Positions 22,750 to 31,945 of a stretch of 64,000 bases of DNA are shown here, in pieces; the first letter of the stretch is position 1, and every line of letters starts with the position of its first letter. Where the stretch lies: the NCBI GenBank assembly GCA_944325345.1, contig CALUZV010000016.1, positions 18,260 through 82,259 on the forward strand. Reading direction: 5' to 3'. The notes under the pieces were generated by a model that worked only from the letters and a program-made list of their open reading frames with translations, ran no database searches and was not told where the DNA came from. This DNA is from an uncultured Parabacteroides sp. GTDB lineage: Bacteria; Bacteroidota; Bacteroidia; Bacteroidales; Tannerellaceae. Both the position numbers and the translations under genes were made by a program.

Positions 22750-25130
22750 TATAAAGTGATCGTTTCTTTCAGCGGCAGCTCGTCCGATGACCCTCCCGCC
22801 ATGAATTCAAACTCGCCCGGCTCCAGCTTCCAGACGCCGTCGCCCTGGTAAAGCTCCAAGTCCTTCTTGTCCACGGTTAGCTCGACGATTTTCGTTGTCC
22901 CGGCCGGGATATGCTCGCGCTTGAAGGCTTTCAGCTCTTTCGCCGGAGTGCTGTGCGAAGCGACAACGTCCTTCACGTAAATCTGCACCACCTCGTCGCC
23001 ATCGACCGCGCCCTTGTTCGATACCGACACCCGGATGCGGATATTGCTCTCGGTCGGAATCACTTCCATCTTGTCGTACGAGAAAGTCGTGTAGCTCAGA
23101 CCGAAGCCGAAGGGATAGAGCGGCTTGGCATCGCCCTCGATATAGTCGCGGCGGTTGGCTCCCCGCTTCGGATTGTAGAACACGGGCAGCTGGCCTACGT
23201 TCTTCGGTACGGAAATCGCTAATCTTCCTGCCGGATTGTAGTCCCCAAAGAGTACATCGGCAATCGCGCTACCTCCCTCGCAACCGGGATACCAAGCGTC
23301 GAGGATAGCATCCGCCTTTGCTGCACAGTCGTTGATAACCAGCGGACGACCTTTGATTAAGACGACCACCAGCGGTTTTCCCGTCTCAGCCATCATCTCG
23401 AGCAACTCGTTCTGACGGCCAAGCAAATCCAAGGTGCAACGGTCGTTCCCTTCGCCACTGTCCATGTCGCTCAAGACATTCTTGCTTGCCTTGGCAGCAC
23501 CGGTAGCTTCGAACTCGGCACTGAAATCGCGTGCACTCGAACCGCCGAGTACCAACACGATTGCGTCGCTCTTCTCGGCAGCCGCTTTTGCCTCTGCCAT
23601 ACCAGAAGCATCCATGTCGCGGATGGCGCAGCCTTTCGCGTAGTTCACCGTCGTGCCGGAGCCGACCGCCTGCTTGATGCCTTCCAAAACCGTGATGACG
23701 CTGCCCTCCGGCTGCGGAGCCGTGTAGTCGCCGAGCATATTGTAAGGCATATCAGCGTTCGGACCGATGACAGCTATCGAGCGAATATCTTTCTTTAAAG
23801 GTAAAGTCTGATTATCGTTCTTCAGGAGCGTGATAGACTGGCGGGCTACTTCGCGAGCCAAGTCGCGGTGTGCCTGCAATTCGGCTTTCGTCAGTTCCTC
23901 TTTCTCGTTGAGGAAGGGAGCGTCGAACAATTTCCACTGGAACTTCAAGGTGAGCAGCTTCCGCACGGCCTCGTCCAGCTGAGCCTCCGTAATCTTCCCC
24001 TCCTTCAGCAGTGCGGGAAGGTTCCGGTATGCCTGTCCACCCAAATCCGATTCGACACCGGCGTTGAAAGCAATCTCGGCCGCGTGCTTCCGGTTGGCAG
24101 CTACGCCGTGTCCCGTCATGCCGTCGATGGAGAACAAGTCGGAAACGACGAAACCTTTGAAGCCCCATGTATTTTTGAGTAAATCTGTAATCATCTCCTT
24201 GTTGCCCGTACACGGCACGCCGTCCACTTCATTATACGAAGTCATGAGGGATAACAACCCGGCTTCGACCACCTTGCGGAACGGCGGGAGGATTAACTCC
24301 TGCATCTCGTTCTCCCCGATATGTGCGCCGCCGCCATTGTGCCCGCCTTCTGTCCATCCGTAGGCTGTGAAATGCTTGACGGTCGAGATGATCGGATATT
24401 TTTCGTTGTTCTGCATTCCTTCGACCACCGCTTTCCCCAGTTCGCCAGCCAGGTACGTATCCTCGCCGAAGTTTTCTTCCACGCGAGACCAGCGCGGGTC
24501 GCGGGAGAGGTCGATCACCGGTCCGTAGCCGATATGCCCGCCCTGCTTGCGAACTTCAATCGCCTGAGCCTCGCCCAACTGACGTAGCAAGTCCGGATTC
24601 CAAGTCGAAGCCTGGCCTATCCCCGTCGGGAAAGACGTTGTCCCGATAGCCATGTGCCCATGCGGACATTCCTCGGCGAGGAACATCGGGATGCCCAGGC
24701 GCGTCTGCTCGATGCAATAGCGTTGCAGCATGTTGGTTGCCTCCACGGAATAGTGCGTGTTCAATCCGTTCTTCAAGGTTTTCTGCGTCCAAGGGTCGGC
24801 GCGCATGAAACCCCAGAGAGTCCCGGTCCCGTGTTCAACGACTACCTTTTTAGCCTCGTCGGTCAGCGTAATCTTGTCGCCCGTGCGCTGGTAGAGCGGC
24901 CAACCGAATTCGGCCAGCAGCTGCCCGGCTTTCTCTTCCGTCGTCATCTGGCGCAGCAAGTCGTCCACGCGTTTCTCAATCGGCTGCTCCGGGTCTTCAT
25001 AGATATCCTTCTTTTGATTCTTGTTGAAGTCTATCCAACCCTTTTTGTATATATCCGCCGACTGGTTGCTTGCAGAAGCGACGGTTGCAAGTCCGAGGAA
25101 GGAACTTGCCAAAATAGTTATCACTTTCAT
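22749..25130 (-). CDS. Glycoside hydrolase family 3 beta-glucosidase, exported
   Basis: ATG 25130 gives 793 residues with signal peptide MKVITILASSFLGLATVASA; the longer frame to 25277 has no coding character and covers the promoter. GH3 N-terminal barrel blocks include KAGQLLAEFGWP, IGYGPVIDLSRDPRWSR, VKHFTAYG, MTSYNEVDGVPC and VVSDLF with nucleophile Asp331 (Leu after it where Trp is usual). The C-terminal alpha/beta sandwich (from about ITLLKNDNQTLPL) and a fibronectin III-like domain (PFGFGLSYTTF to the end) complete a BglX-type protein. It would remove terminal beta-linked glucose or xylose from oligosaccharides in the periplasm. It stands alone, without a SusC/D pair in the window. Confidence 0.94.
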   Translation of the reverse strand: MKVITILASSFLGLATVASASNQSADIYKKGWIDFNKNQKKDIYEDPEQPIEKRVDDLLRQMTTEEKAGQLLAEFGWPLYQRTGDKITLTDEAKKVVVEHGTGTLWGFMRADPWTQKTLKNGLNTHYSVEATNMLQRYCIEQTRLGIPMFLAEECPHGHMAIGTTSFPTGIGQASTWNPDLLRQLGEAQAIEVRKQGGHIGYGPVIDLSRDPRWSRVEENFGEDTYLAGELGKAVVEGMQNNEKYPIISTVKHFTAYGWTEGGHNGGGAHIGENEMQELILPPFRKVVEAGLLSLMTSYNEVDGVPCTGNKEMITDLLKNTWGFKGFVVSDLFSIDGMTGHGVAANRKHAAEIAFNAGVESDLGGQAYRNLPALLKEGKITEAQLDEAVRKLLTLKFQWKLFDAPFLNEKEELTKAELQAHRDLAREVARQSITLLKNDNQTLPLKKDIRSIAVIGPNADMPYNMLGDYTAPQPEGSVITVLEGIKQAVGSGTTVNYAKGCAIRDMDASGMAEAKAAAEKSDAIVLVLGGSSARDFSAEFEATGAAKASKNVLSDMDSGEGNDRCTLDLLGRQNELLEMMAETGKPLVVVLIKGRPLVINDCAAKADAILDAWYPGCEGGSAIADVLFGDYNPAGRLAISVPKNVGQLPVFYNPKRGANRRDYIEGDAKPLYPFGFGLSYTTFSYDKMEVIPTESNIRIRVSVSNKGAVDGDEVVQIYVKDVVASHSTPAKELKAFKREHIPAGTTKIVELTVDKKDLELYQGDGVWKLEPGEFEFMAGGSSDELPLKETITL

Positions 25131-25165
25131 ATTGTCTTTTTCAGATTTAGATTGTTTGAAGGTGC

Positions 25166-25173
25166 CAAAGATA
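25166..25173 (-). promoter_or_regulatory. -7 box of the GH3 gene
   Basis: TATCTTTG on the minus strand, 36 bp upstream of ATG 25130. A good -33 box is not visible. Confidence 0.55.
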
Positions 25174-25365
25174 CGGAGAAAGTCTGGAATAGGCGTTGAA
25201 AACGGAAAGAATTGCGTAATAAAATTAAAGATAAGGTAGTTAGGAGAATGTTGTATCGGAGTGAGGAAATCAGCCAACGGGAGGTAATCCGTCTGCGCGT
25301 TTTAATCTTGTTAAGATGCTTCGTCAAACCTCCCGTTGGGCTAAGGATTGTGCTAATATGATCTC

Positions 25366-25755
25366 TTATGCTTCTTTTTGAATGGTATTGGAGTTCTGAT
25401 TATAGGCCTTCGCCACGCATTTCCACTCGCCATTCATCTTCATCAGAAGGAGATAGTCCGTGAAGTCGATGCGTTCGCCCCATTTCTCTTCCAGCACACG
25501 GACTACGGCGAGGGTTTCTTCCACATCCACCACGTCGATGCGTGCCTTGAAATCGTCGCCTGCACTGACTGTATCCACGTTCTTGTAGAACTGCTCAATG
25601 CTCCCATGTTCCAGTCGGCCATCCAAATAGCCGAACAACACGGCTTCATCGCTAAACAGTTCCTTGGCATATTTACTATTGCCTTCCGCTACGCTTTTCA
25701 CAAACTTCATGGCAGCTTCTTCCACCGCTTTGTATTCTTCAATGCTTGCTCTCAT
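25366..25755 (-). CDS. NTF2-like (SnoaL/lumazine-binding-like) protein
   Basis: A 129-residue protein with the cone-shaped NTF2-like pattern: long N-terminal helix (EEYKAVEEAAMKFVKSVAEGNSKYAKELF), DEAVLFGYLDGRLEHGS, then a curved sheet ending FTDYLLLMKMNGEWKCVAKAYNQN. Bacterial members of this type (Lumazine_bd_2-like) are small ligand-binding or isomerase-like proteins. It is divergent from the HxlR regulator at 25923 with direct repeats in between, so it is the likely regulated gene. Substrate unknown. Confidence 0.8.
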   Translation of the reverse strand: MRASIEEYKAVEEAAMKFVKSVAEGNSKYAKELFSDEAVLFGYLDGRLEHGSIEQFYKNVDTVSAGDDFKARIDVVDVEETLAVVRVLEEKWGERIDFTDYLLLMKMNGEWKCVAKAYNQNSNTIQKEA

Positions 25756-25789
25756 AATAATTTGTTATTTAATGTGTTAATTATCTCTG

Positions 25790-25820
25790 CAAAGGTATGG
25801 GATAGTTGTCGGGCTCGCAA
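25790..25820 (-). promoter_or_regulatory. Promoter of the NTF2-like gene
   Basis: Minus-strand TACCTTTG (25790-25797) with a TTGC element at 25817-25820, 19 bp apart. It points to the NTF2-like gene. Confidence 0.65.
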
Positions 25821-25860
25821 GTACCGAAAAATTATTCAGGTACTGAAAAATTATTCGGTA
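25821..25860. promoter_or_regulatory. Probable HxlR operator: two 19-bp direct repeats
   Basis: GTACCGAAAAATTATTCAG (25821-25839) and GTACTGAAAAATTATTCGG (25840-25858) are tandem, and the outer ends TACCGAA / TTCGGTA are also inverted. The site lies between the divergent NTF2-like and HxlR genes, next to the promoter of the former. Confidence 0.65.
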
Positions 25861-25922
25861 TATCACCGCTTCCGGTAATTGTCCTTATCTTCGTGGCCTA
25901 ATAATTTGATAACAACAATGCT

Positions 25923-26276
25923 ATGTACGAAAGAAAAATACCCGTTGATTTGGATTGTCCCTTACGACTGACCATGAGCTTGATAGATTCTAAGTGGAAA
26001 TCTTGTATCTTGGACGAATTGCGCCACAAACCGTTGCGCCCGAGTGAACTTCATAAACTCTTTCCCGGAGCCACGCCCCGCGTGCTTGACTTCCAGTTGA
26101 AAGAGATGGTGGAAGATGGCTTGGTGTCTAAAACCATCTATCCCGAATTGCCTCCCCGTTCGGAATATGCTATCACCCCGTTGGGAACGACGCTGATTCC
26201 GATTATTGACTCGATGATTGAATGGGGAAACCGGAATACCGAATTGTTTGAAAGGAAATACGGGAAAAAGAAATAA
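25923..26276 (+). CDS. HxlR-family winged-helix transcriptional regulator
   Basis: A 117-residue protein with the HxlR pattern: an N-terminal CPLRLTMSLIDSKWKSCIL (the Cys before Pro is often redox- or electrophile-sensing), LRPSELHKLFPGATPRVLDFQLKEM as recognition helix region, and DGLVSKTIYPELPPRSEYAITPLG as wing. It should bind DNA as a dimer. The direct repeats at 25821-25858 upstream are the best operator candidate, making it a local regulator of the divergent NTF2-like gene and perhaps itself. Confidence 0.92.
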   Translation: MYERKIPVDLDCPLRLTMSLIDSKWKSCILDELRHKPLRPSELHKLFPGATPRVLDFQLKEMVEDGLVSKTIYPELPPRSEYAITPLGTTLIPIIDSMIEWGNRNTELFERKYGKKK

Positions 26277-26414
26277 TGGGCTATTGAGGTGTTTCCCCGG
26301 AGGCAAGGCAGTCCCACCGATATAAAAATCCATTTTAGTCCTTCCGAGCGACTTGGAGGCACCGCCGGGCGGGATACGAAGGCGGGGAAGCACCTTTTTC
26401 ACGGATAAAAAGCG

Positions 26415-26422
26415 TACCTTTG
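26415..26422 (+). promoter_or_regulatory. -7 box before the DUF3089 gene
   Basis: TACCTTTG, 15-21 bp before the two possible ATGs. The -33 element is not clear. Confidence 0.55.
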
Positions 26423-26437
26423 CGGCGATTAAAGGGT

Positions 26438-27436
26438 ATGTATATGAAAAGAAATGCTATGAATTGGTTGGGGCGCCCGTTCGTGGGTGTTTTCCTGTTA
26501 TCGCTGATACTGGTCTTTGCGGTATCGTGCGACGAGAACAATGCCAGCTCGGAGGTGGGCGAATATATCCCCGAAGCTCCGGATTATACGGATGATACCA
26601 TGTGGTTTACCCAAGAAAACGACGCGACAGGGCAGGGGGCAGACGTGTTCTACCTCGTCTCGACTTGGGAAGTGGACTGGGAGACGGAGGATGGCCGCGT
26701 GTGCCACTATGCAGACGTGCACAACCCCGAGCACCGGGCCGATATGGACAAAGAAATTAGCCGGATAGCCGGGTACATGGGTCTGGGCAACAATTTTTAT
26801 TCGCCGTACTACCGGCATACAACCATTGAGGCTTGGGAAACGCAAAATGAGGATACGATAAGTCGCCGCTACCAACTGGCTTTCGAGGATGTGCGCTCGG
26901 CCTTTGAGACATTCCTGAAACAACGCGAACCGGAGCGGCCGTTCATCCTGGCGGGCTTCAGCCAGGGGGCGAAGTCGGTGGTGGAACTGCTGAAAGTCAT
27001 GCCCGAAGAGCTGCATCGCTATCTGGTGGCAGCGTATGTCATGGGTTATCGGGTAACGCCGGAGGATGTGGCATCGACCCCGAATATCCAGGCGGCGCAG
27101 GACTCGACAGACCTTGGGGTTACGATTTGCTATAACTCGGTGTCCGACGTGCAGTATATCAAGCCGGTTGTCTGTGTCCCCTGCGCGATGTGCATCAATC
27201 CCGTGAACTGGCGGACGGATGCGACGCCGGCAACGCTGCAAGATACGATAACCGTAAGCGTTTCGCCGGAGCATCACGTCTTGGTGGTGAAAGGATTCAG
27301 CGGAGCGGGGTATCCGCCCATCCGGGGTTTTCTGAACGTAGGCGATTATCATGGGGCCGAGCCTTGGCTTTACGAAGAGTGCCTGCGGGAGAACATTCAG
27401 GCACGTATTCGGGCATATTATAATAGGTATAGGTAA
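26438..27436 (+). CDS. DUF3089 alpha/beta-hydrolase lipoprotein
   Basis: ATG 26438 (or 26444, 7 bp after AAAGGG) gives about 332 residues. A hydrophobic leader ends in the lipobox FAVSC, so the mature protein should be lipid-anchored in the envelope. The block FILAGFSQGAKSVVELL has the Ser of a G-x-S-x-G nucleophile elbow, with upstream FYLVSTWEVDWE and NNFYSPYYRHT typical of DUF3089. HHVLVVKGF and a late GDYH may carry further catalytic residues. Members are uncharacterised esterase-like proteins. It stands alone between HxlR and purL. Confidence 0.82.
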   Translation: MYMKRNAMNWLGRPFVGVFLLSLILVFAVSCDENNASSEVGEYIPEAPDYTDDTMWFTQENDATGQGADVFYLVSTWEVDWETEDGRVCHYADVHNPEHRADMDKEISRIAGYMGLGNNFYSPYYRHTTIEAWETQNEDTISRRYQLAFEDVRSAFETFLKQREPERPFILAGFSQGAKSVVELLKVMPEELHRYLVAAYVMGYRVTPEDVASTPNIQAAQDSTDLGVTICYNSVSDVQYIKPVVCVPCAMCINPVNWRTDATPATLQDTITVSVSPEHHVLVVKGFSGAGYPPIRGFLNVGDYHGAEPWLYEECLRENIQARIRAYYNRYR

Positions 27437-27443
27437 AAGGCGT

Positions 27444-27473
27444 TTTGCGTTTGCGTTATAATTCGTACCTTTG
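27444..27473 (+). promoter_or_regulatory. purL promoter
   Basis: TTTG (27444-27447, or 27450-27453) and TACCTTTG (27466-27473), with 18 bp between the first TTTG and the -7 box. The start codon follows 41 bp later. Confidence 0.75.
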
Positions 27474-27514
27474 TGCCGTAACAATAGTTTGTTTATCCCA
27501 ATAAAATCAACAAT

Positions 27515-30500
27515 ATGATTCTATTTTTCAAATCCTCAACAAAAACCGTGCTGGCCGTAGAAGCCCAGCATGAGTTTTCTCCTGAAGATGTGCAGAAGTT
27601 GGTGTGGCTCTTTAGTGAAGCCCAGCCGGTGGAAGCCCAGACATTGGAAGGATGGTTTGTCGGTCCGCGCCGCGAGATGATAACGCCGTGGAGTACCAAT
27701 GCGGTGGAAATAACACAGAACATGGGTCTGGACGGTATTTCCCGTATCGAAGAGTACTTCCCCGTCGCATCGGGCGAGGCGGAACACGACCCGATGTTGC
27801 AACGTATTTACAACGGATTGGACCAGTCCATCTTTACTATCGACAAGCAACCCGACCCCATCGTCTATATCGAAGACCTGGAGGCATACAACCAGCAGGA
27901 AGGGTTGGCCTTGAGCGCGGAAGAGATCGCTTACCTGAAGGAAGTGAGCGAGAAGCTGGGGCGTAAGCTGACGGATAGCGAGGTGTTCGGTTTCTCTCAG
28001 GTCAATTCCGAGCATTGCCGCCACAAGATTTTCGGTGGTACGTTTATTATCGATGGCGAGGAGAAGGAAAGCTCTCTCTTCGGCTTGATTAAGAAGACTT
28101 CGGCCGAGAATCCGAATAAGTTGGTTTCGGCATATAAAGATAATGTAGCCTTCAATGATGGTCCGGTAGTCGAGCAATTCGCCCCGGCAAGCGGTGAGAA
28201 ACCTGATTTCTACCAGACAAAGGAAATCAAGACCGTGATATCTCTGAAGGCGGAAACACATAATTTCCCGACGACGGTGGAACCTTTCAACGGCGCGGCG
28301 ACAGGTACGGGCGGTGAAATCCGCGACCGCTTGGGCGGTGGCAAGGCCTCTTTGCCTATCGCAGGGACGGCGGTTTACATGACAGCCTATCCGCGTACAG
28401 AAGGAGCCCGTGAATGGGAAAAGGTACTCGACCCGCGCCCGTGGCTCTATCAGACGCCGGAGCAGATTTTGATTAAGGCATCGAACGGAGCTTCAGACTT
28501 CGGAAACAAGTTTGGCCAGCCGCTGATTTGCGGTTCGTTGCTGACTTTCGAGCATGCCGAGAACGAAAAGAAGTATGCTTACGACAAAGTCATCATGTTG
28601 GCCGGTGGTGTCGGTTTTGCCAACAAGCGCGATGCCTTGAAGGGCGACCCGAAGCCGGGTGAAGACGTGGTAGTCTTGGGTGGTGATAACTACCGCATTG
28701 GTATGGGCGGTGGCGCAGTATCTTCGGTGAACACGGGACAATATACGAGCGGAATCGAGTTGAATGCCGTGCAGCGTGCCAATCCGGAAATGCAGAAGCG
28801 TGTGGCAAATGTCATTCGTACGATTGCGGAGTCTGACGACAATCCTATCGTCTCAATCCACGACCACGGAGCCGGCGGTCATTTGAATTGCCTCTCGGAA
28901 TTGGTGGAAGCTACAGGCGGTCATATCGACATGAGCAAGCTCCCGATTGGCGACCCGACGTTATCAGCCAAGGAAATCATCGGCAACGAAAGTCAGGAGC
29001 GCATGGGTCTCTTGCTGCAAGAAAAAGACGTAGAGCGTGTGAAACGCATTGCCGACCGCGAACGTGCCCCGATGTATGTTGTCGGTGAGACGACGGACGA
29101 CATGAAGTTTGTCTTCGAACAGGCAGACGGAGTGAAGCCCATCGATATCAAATTGGAATATATGTTCGGCAAACCGCCTCGCACCATCATGAAGGACCAT
29201 ACGGTTACGGAATCTTACCAGCCGGTGGTTTATAAGGAATCGGAATTGCATCACTATTTGGAAAATGTCTTGCAGTTGGAAGCTGTAGCCTGCAAGGACT
29301 GGCTGACCAACAAGGTGGACCGTTCGGTATCGGGACGTATCGCCCGCCAGCAGTGCCAAGGTGAGTTGCAGTTGCCGTTGAGCGACCTCGGTGCCGTTGC
29401 CTTGGATTATCGGGGCAAAGCTGGTATCGCAACTTCTATCGGACATGCTCCGCAGGTGGCGATGGTGGATCCGGCGGCAGGTTCGGTGATGGCGATTGCC
29501 GAGGCATTGACGAATATCGTGTTTGCCCCGCTTACGGATAAGTTGGCGAGCGTATCGTTGAGTGCAAACTGGATGTGGCCTTGCCGTAATGAGGGAGAAG
29601 ATGCCCGCTTGTATAAGGCAGTGCAGGCCGCTTCGGACTTTGCGATAGCTTTAGGTATTAATATCCCGACCGGAAAAGACTCGTTGTCGATGACGCAGAA
29701 GTATGGCGACGACAAGGTGATTGCTCCGGGTACAGTGATTATCTCAGCCGGTGCGGAAGTGAGCGATGTCCGGAAGATTGTTTCTCCGGTCTTGGCGCAT
29801 GAACGCAATTCTCACATTTATTATATAGACTTCTCGTTCGATACGTTGAAGCTGGGTGGTTCGGCCTTTGCTCAGACCTTGAACCGTTTGGGCAATGAGG
29901 TTCCGACGGTGAAGGATGCCGACTATTTTCGTCAGGCGTTCAATGCCGTTCAAGATGCTATCGAGCAAGGACTGATTTTGGCTGGGCATGATATTTCCGC
30001 CGGTGGTATGATTACCGCCCTGTTGGAAATGTGCTTTGCCAATGTGGAAGGTGGTCTGGAAGTAAACTTGGACAAGATTAAGGAAGAAGACATCGTGAAG
30101 ATTCTCTTCGCTGAAAATCCGGGTATCTTGGTTCAGGTAAAAGACAAGAAGACCTTTGAAAAACTGATGCACGAAGCCGGAGTGGAATTCGCAGAGATTG
30201 CGAAACCGACGGACGAACGGCATATCTTGGTTTCCAAGGATGGTATCCAGTATCACTTCGGCATCGACTATATGCGTGATGTTTGGTATGAATCTTCCTA
30301 TAAGTTGGATTGCAAGCAGAGTGGAGATACCTGCGCCGGCAACCGCTTTGAGAACTACAAGATGCAACCGCTCGAGTTTAAGTATCCGAAGAATTTCAGC
30401 GGGAAGTTGGCCGACTTGGGCTTAACCTTCGACCGTCAGGGCAAGAGTGGCATCCGGGCTGCGGTAATCCGTGAAAAGGGGTGCCAATGCGAACGCGAAA

Positions 30501-31204
30501 CGTCTTATGCCCTCTATCTTGCCGGCTTCGACGTGAAGGATGTCCACATGACAGACTTGGCTTCGGGCCGCGAGACGTTGGAAGACGTGAACATGATTGT
30601 CTTCTGCGGTGGCTTCTCTAACTCCGACGTATTGGGTTCGGCCAAAGGTTGGGCTGCTGGTATCTTGTTCAACGAAAAGGCAAAGAAGGCCATCGACAAC
30701 TTCTATGCCCGCAAAGATACGTTGAGCTTGGGTATCTGCAACGGTTGTCAGGTAATGGCTGAGTTAGGGGTTATCTATCCGGAACATGAGAAGAAGCATA
30801 AGATGTTGCACAACGATTCGCACAAGTTTGAATCGAACTTCATCACCTTGGAGATTCCGAAGAATCATTCCGTGATGTTCGGTTCGTTGAGCGGATGCAA
30901 GATTGGTGCTTGGGTAGCTCATGGCGAAGGTAAGTTTGGTTTCCCATACGAAGAAAAGGATTACCATATCATCGCGAAGTATAACTACGAAGGCTATCCT
31001 GCCAACCCGAACGGTTCGCCGTGGTCGGTAGCCGGCGTTTGCTCGCACGACGGCCGCCATCTGGCAATGATGCCTCACTTGGAACGCGCGATGTTCCCGT
31101 GGCAGTGTGGTTATTATCCGGCAGACCGAAAGGGAGACGAAGTAACTCCGTGGATCGAAGCATTTATAAATGCGCGTAAGTGGATTGAGAATGCGGTGAA
31201 ATAG
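27515..31204 (+). CDS. purL: Phosphoribosylformylglycinamidine synthase, large single-chain form
   Basis: A 1229-residue PurL of the fused type that converts FGAR, ATP and glutamine to FGAM in purine synthesis. An N-terminal PurS-like part and linker (FSQVNSEHCRHKIFGG) precede two AIR-synthase-like halves (KAETHNFPTTVEPFNGAATG, then GIATSIGHAPQ and INIPTGKDSLSM) and a C-terminal class I glutaminase domain with nucleophile Cys1075 in LGICNGCQ and the late PHLERAMFPWQ containing the His. The length is slightly below that of the E. coli enzyme. Monocistronic, with its own promoter and terminator. Confidence 0.97.
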   Translation: MILFFKSSTKTVLAVEAQHEFSPEDVQKLVWLFSEAQPVEAQTLEGWFVGPRREMITPWSTNAVEITQNMGLDGISRIEEYFPVASGEAEHDPMLQRIYNGLDQSIFTIDKQPDPIVYIEDLEAYNQQEGLALSAEEIAYLKEVSEKLGRKLTDSEVFGFSQVNSEHCRHKIFGGTFIIDGEEKESSLFGLIKKTSAENPNKLVSAYKDNVAFNDGPVVEQFAPASGEKPDFYQTKEIKTVISLKAETHNFPTTVEPFNGAATGTGGEIRDRLGGGKASLPIAGTAVYMTAYPRTEGAREWEKVLDPRPWLYQTPEQILIKASNGASDFGNKFGQPLICGSLLTFEHAENEKKYAYDKVIMLAGGVGFANKRDALKGDPKPGEDVVVLGGDNYRIGMGGGAVSSVNTGQYTSGIELNAVQRANPEMQKRVANVIRTIAESDDNPIVSIHDHGAGGHLNCLSELVEATGGHIDMSKLPIGDPTLSAKEIIGNESQERMGLLLQEKDVERVKRIADRERAPMYVVGETTDDMKFVFEQADGVKPIDIKLEYMFGKPPRTIMKDHTVTESYQPVVYKESELHHYLENVLQLEAVACKDWLTNKVDRSVSGRIARQQCQGELQLPLSDLGAVALDYRGKAGIATSIGHAPQVAMVDPAAGSVMAIAEALTNIVFAPLTDKLASVSLSANWMWPCRNEGEDARLYKAVQAASDFAIALGINIPTGKDSLSMTQKYGDDKVIAPGTVIISAGAEVSDVRKIVSPVLAHERNSHIYYIDFSFDTLKLGGSAFAQTLNRLGNEVPTVKDADYFRQAFNAVQDAIEQGLILAGHDISAGGMITALLEMCFANVEGGLEVNLDKIKEEDIVKILFAENPGILVQVKDKKTFEKLMHEAGVEFAEIAKPTDERHILVSKDGIQYHFGIDYMRDVWYESSYKLDCKQSGDTCAGNRFENYKMQPLEFKYPKNFSGKLADLGLTFDRQGKSGIRAAVIREKGCQCERETSYALYLAGFDVKDVHMTDLASGRETLEDVNMIVFCGGFSNSDVLGSAKGWAAGILFNEKAKKAIDNFYARKDTLSLGICNGCQVMAELGVIYPEHEKKHKMLHNDSHKFESNFITLEIPKNHSVMFGSLSGCKIGAWVAHGEGKFGFPYEEKDYHIIAKYNYEGYPANPNGSPWSVAGVCSHDGRHLAMMPHLERAMFPWQCGYYPADRKGDEVTPWIEAFINARKWIENAVK

Positions 31205-31233
31205 TATATATATTATTATAAATATGGAATGTA

Positions 31234-31275
31234 GAAAGGGTTGGACTTCGGGAGAAGTGCCAGCCCTTTCATTTA
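31234..31275 (+). terminator. purL terminator
   Basis: Stem GAAAGGGTTGGACTTC / GAAGTGCCAGCCCTTTC around a GGGA loop, followed by ATTTAT, 30 bp after the purL stop. Confidence 0.8.
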
Positions 31276-31357
31276 TCAGACGAGAACAATATTTTTTTAG
31301 TTAAAATATTTGCCTGAAGGATTTAAACGAGAGAAATTTGCACCAAAATAGGCTTTT

Positions 31358-31945
31358 ATGTGTTTAGGAACATCTGTAAATAAGGAGAAAATAGGGAACT
31401 TGATGGTTTATATTTTGAAGCATCAAGGTATTGTTTTTCATACCCAATTGATAAAGCTTCTATATTTGATAGATGAAACAGCCGTAAAGGATGATGGTAT
31501 TCCTGTTACGTGGCTTGATTATAAGGCATGGCAGTTCGGGCCGGTTGCTCCGGAAACCTACTATATCAAATACCGACAAAGCGTTTTTGATAGTTTTGTC
31601 TCTTTATATGAGAATAATATCGGAGAAAATAAGTTGCTTTTGTTCCCAAAGATAGATTTTGATGATAGTGAGTTTAGCGACTATGAAATGGATATAATTG
31701 ATGATGTATTGAAAGAATATGGGACAAAATCACCATCTCAGTTGGTAAATGTAACTCATGAGCCAGGCTCTTTATGGGATCAGACACGTTTACAGTATGG
31801 AATTGATTTTACCAAAACTAAGAAAACGGATATTAGCCTTGACTTTACGAAACTTATAAAAGATGATAACTTAAAGTTGATGAAATACCGCGAGGCTGAG
31901 GAAAATATGTGTTTTAGTAAAGAACTACAAAAGCATTGTTCGTAA
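31358..31945 (+). CDS. Panacea/SocA-domain antitoxin (DUF4065)
   Basis: A 195-residue protein whose body is a Panacea (SocA-like, DUF4065) domain: VYILKHQGIVFHTQLIKLLYLID, then DYKAWQFGPVAPETYY, the two hallmark blocks. Panacea proteins are antitoxins that neutralise very diverse partner toxins. The stop TAA shares its last base with the next ATG (TAATG), a tight two-gene pair typical of toxin-antitoxin modules, with the antitoxin first. No HTH domain is present, so it may not repress its own promoter. Base composition is more AT-rich than the purL gene beside it. Confidence 0.85.
   Translation: MCLGTSVNKEKIGNLMVYILKHQGIVFHTQLIKLLYLIDETAVKDDGIPVTWLDYKAWQFGPVAPETYYIKYRQSVFDSFVSLYENNIGENKLLLFPKIDFDDSEFSDYEMDIIDDVLKEYGTKSPSQLVNVTHEPGSLWDQTRLQYGIDFTKTKKTDISLDFTKLIKDDNLKLMKYREAEENMCFSKELQKHCS

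Noticed and set aside
26498..27484. Minus-strand open frame of 328 codons opposite the DUF3089 gene
   Set aside because: Shadow of the lipoprotein gene; the promoter of purL also falls in it.
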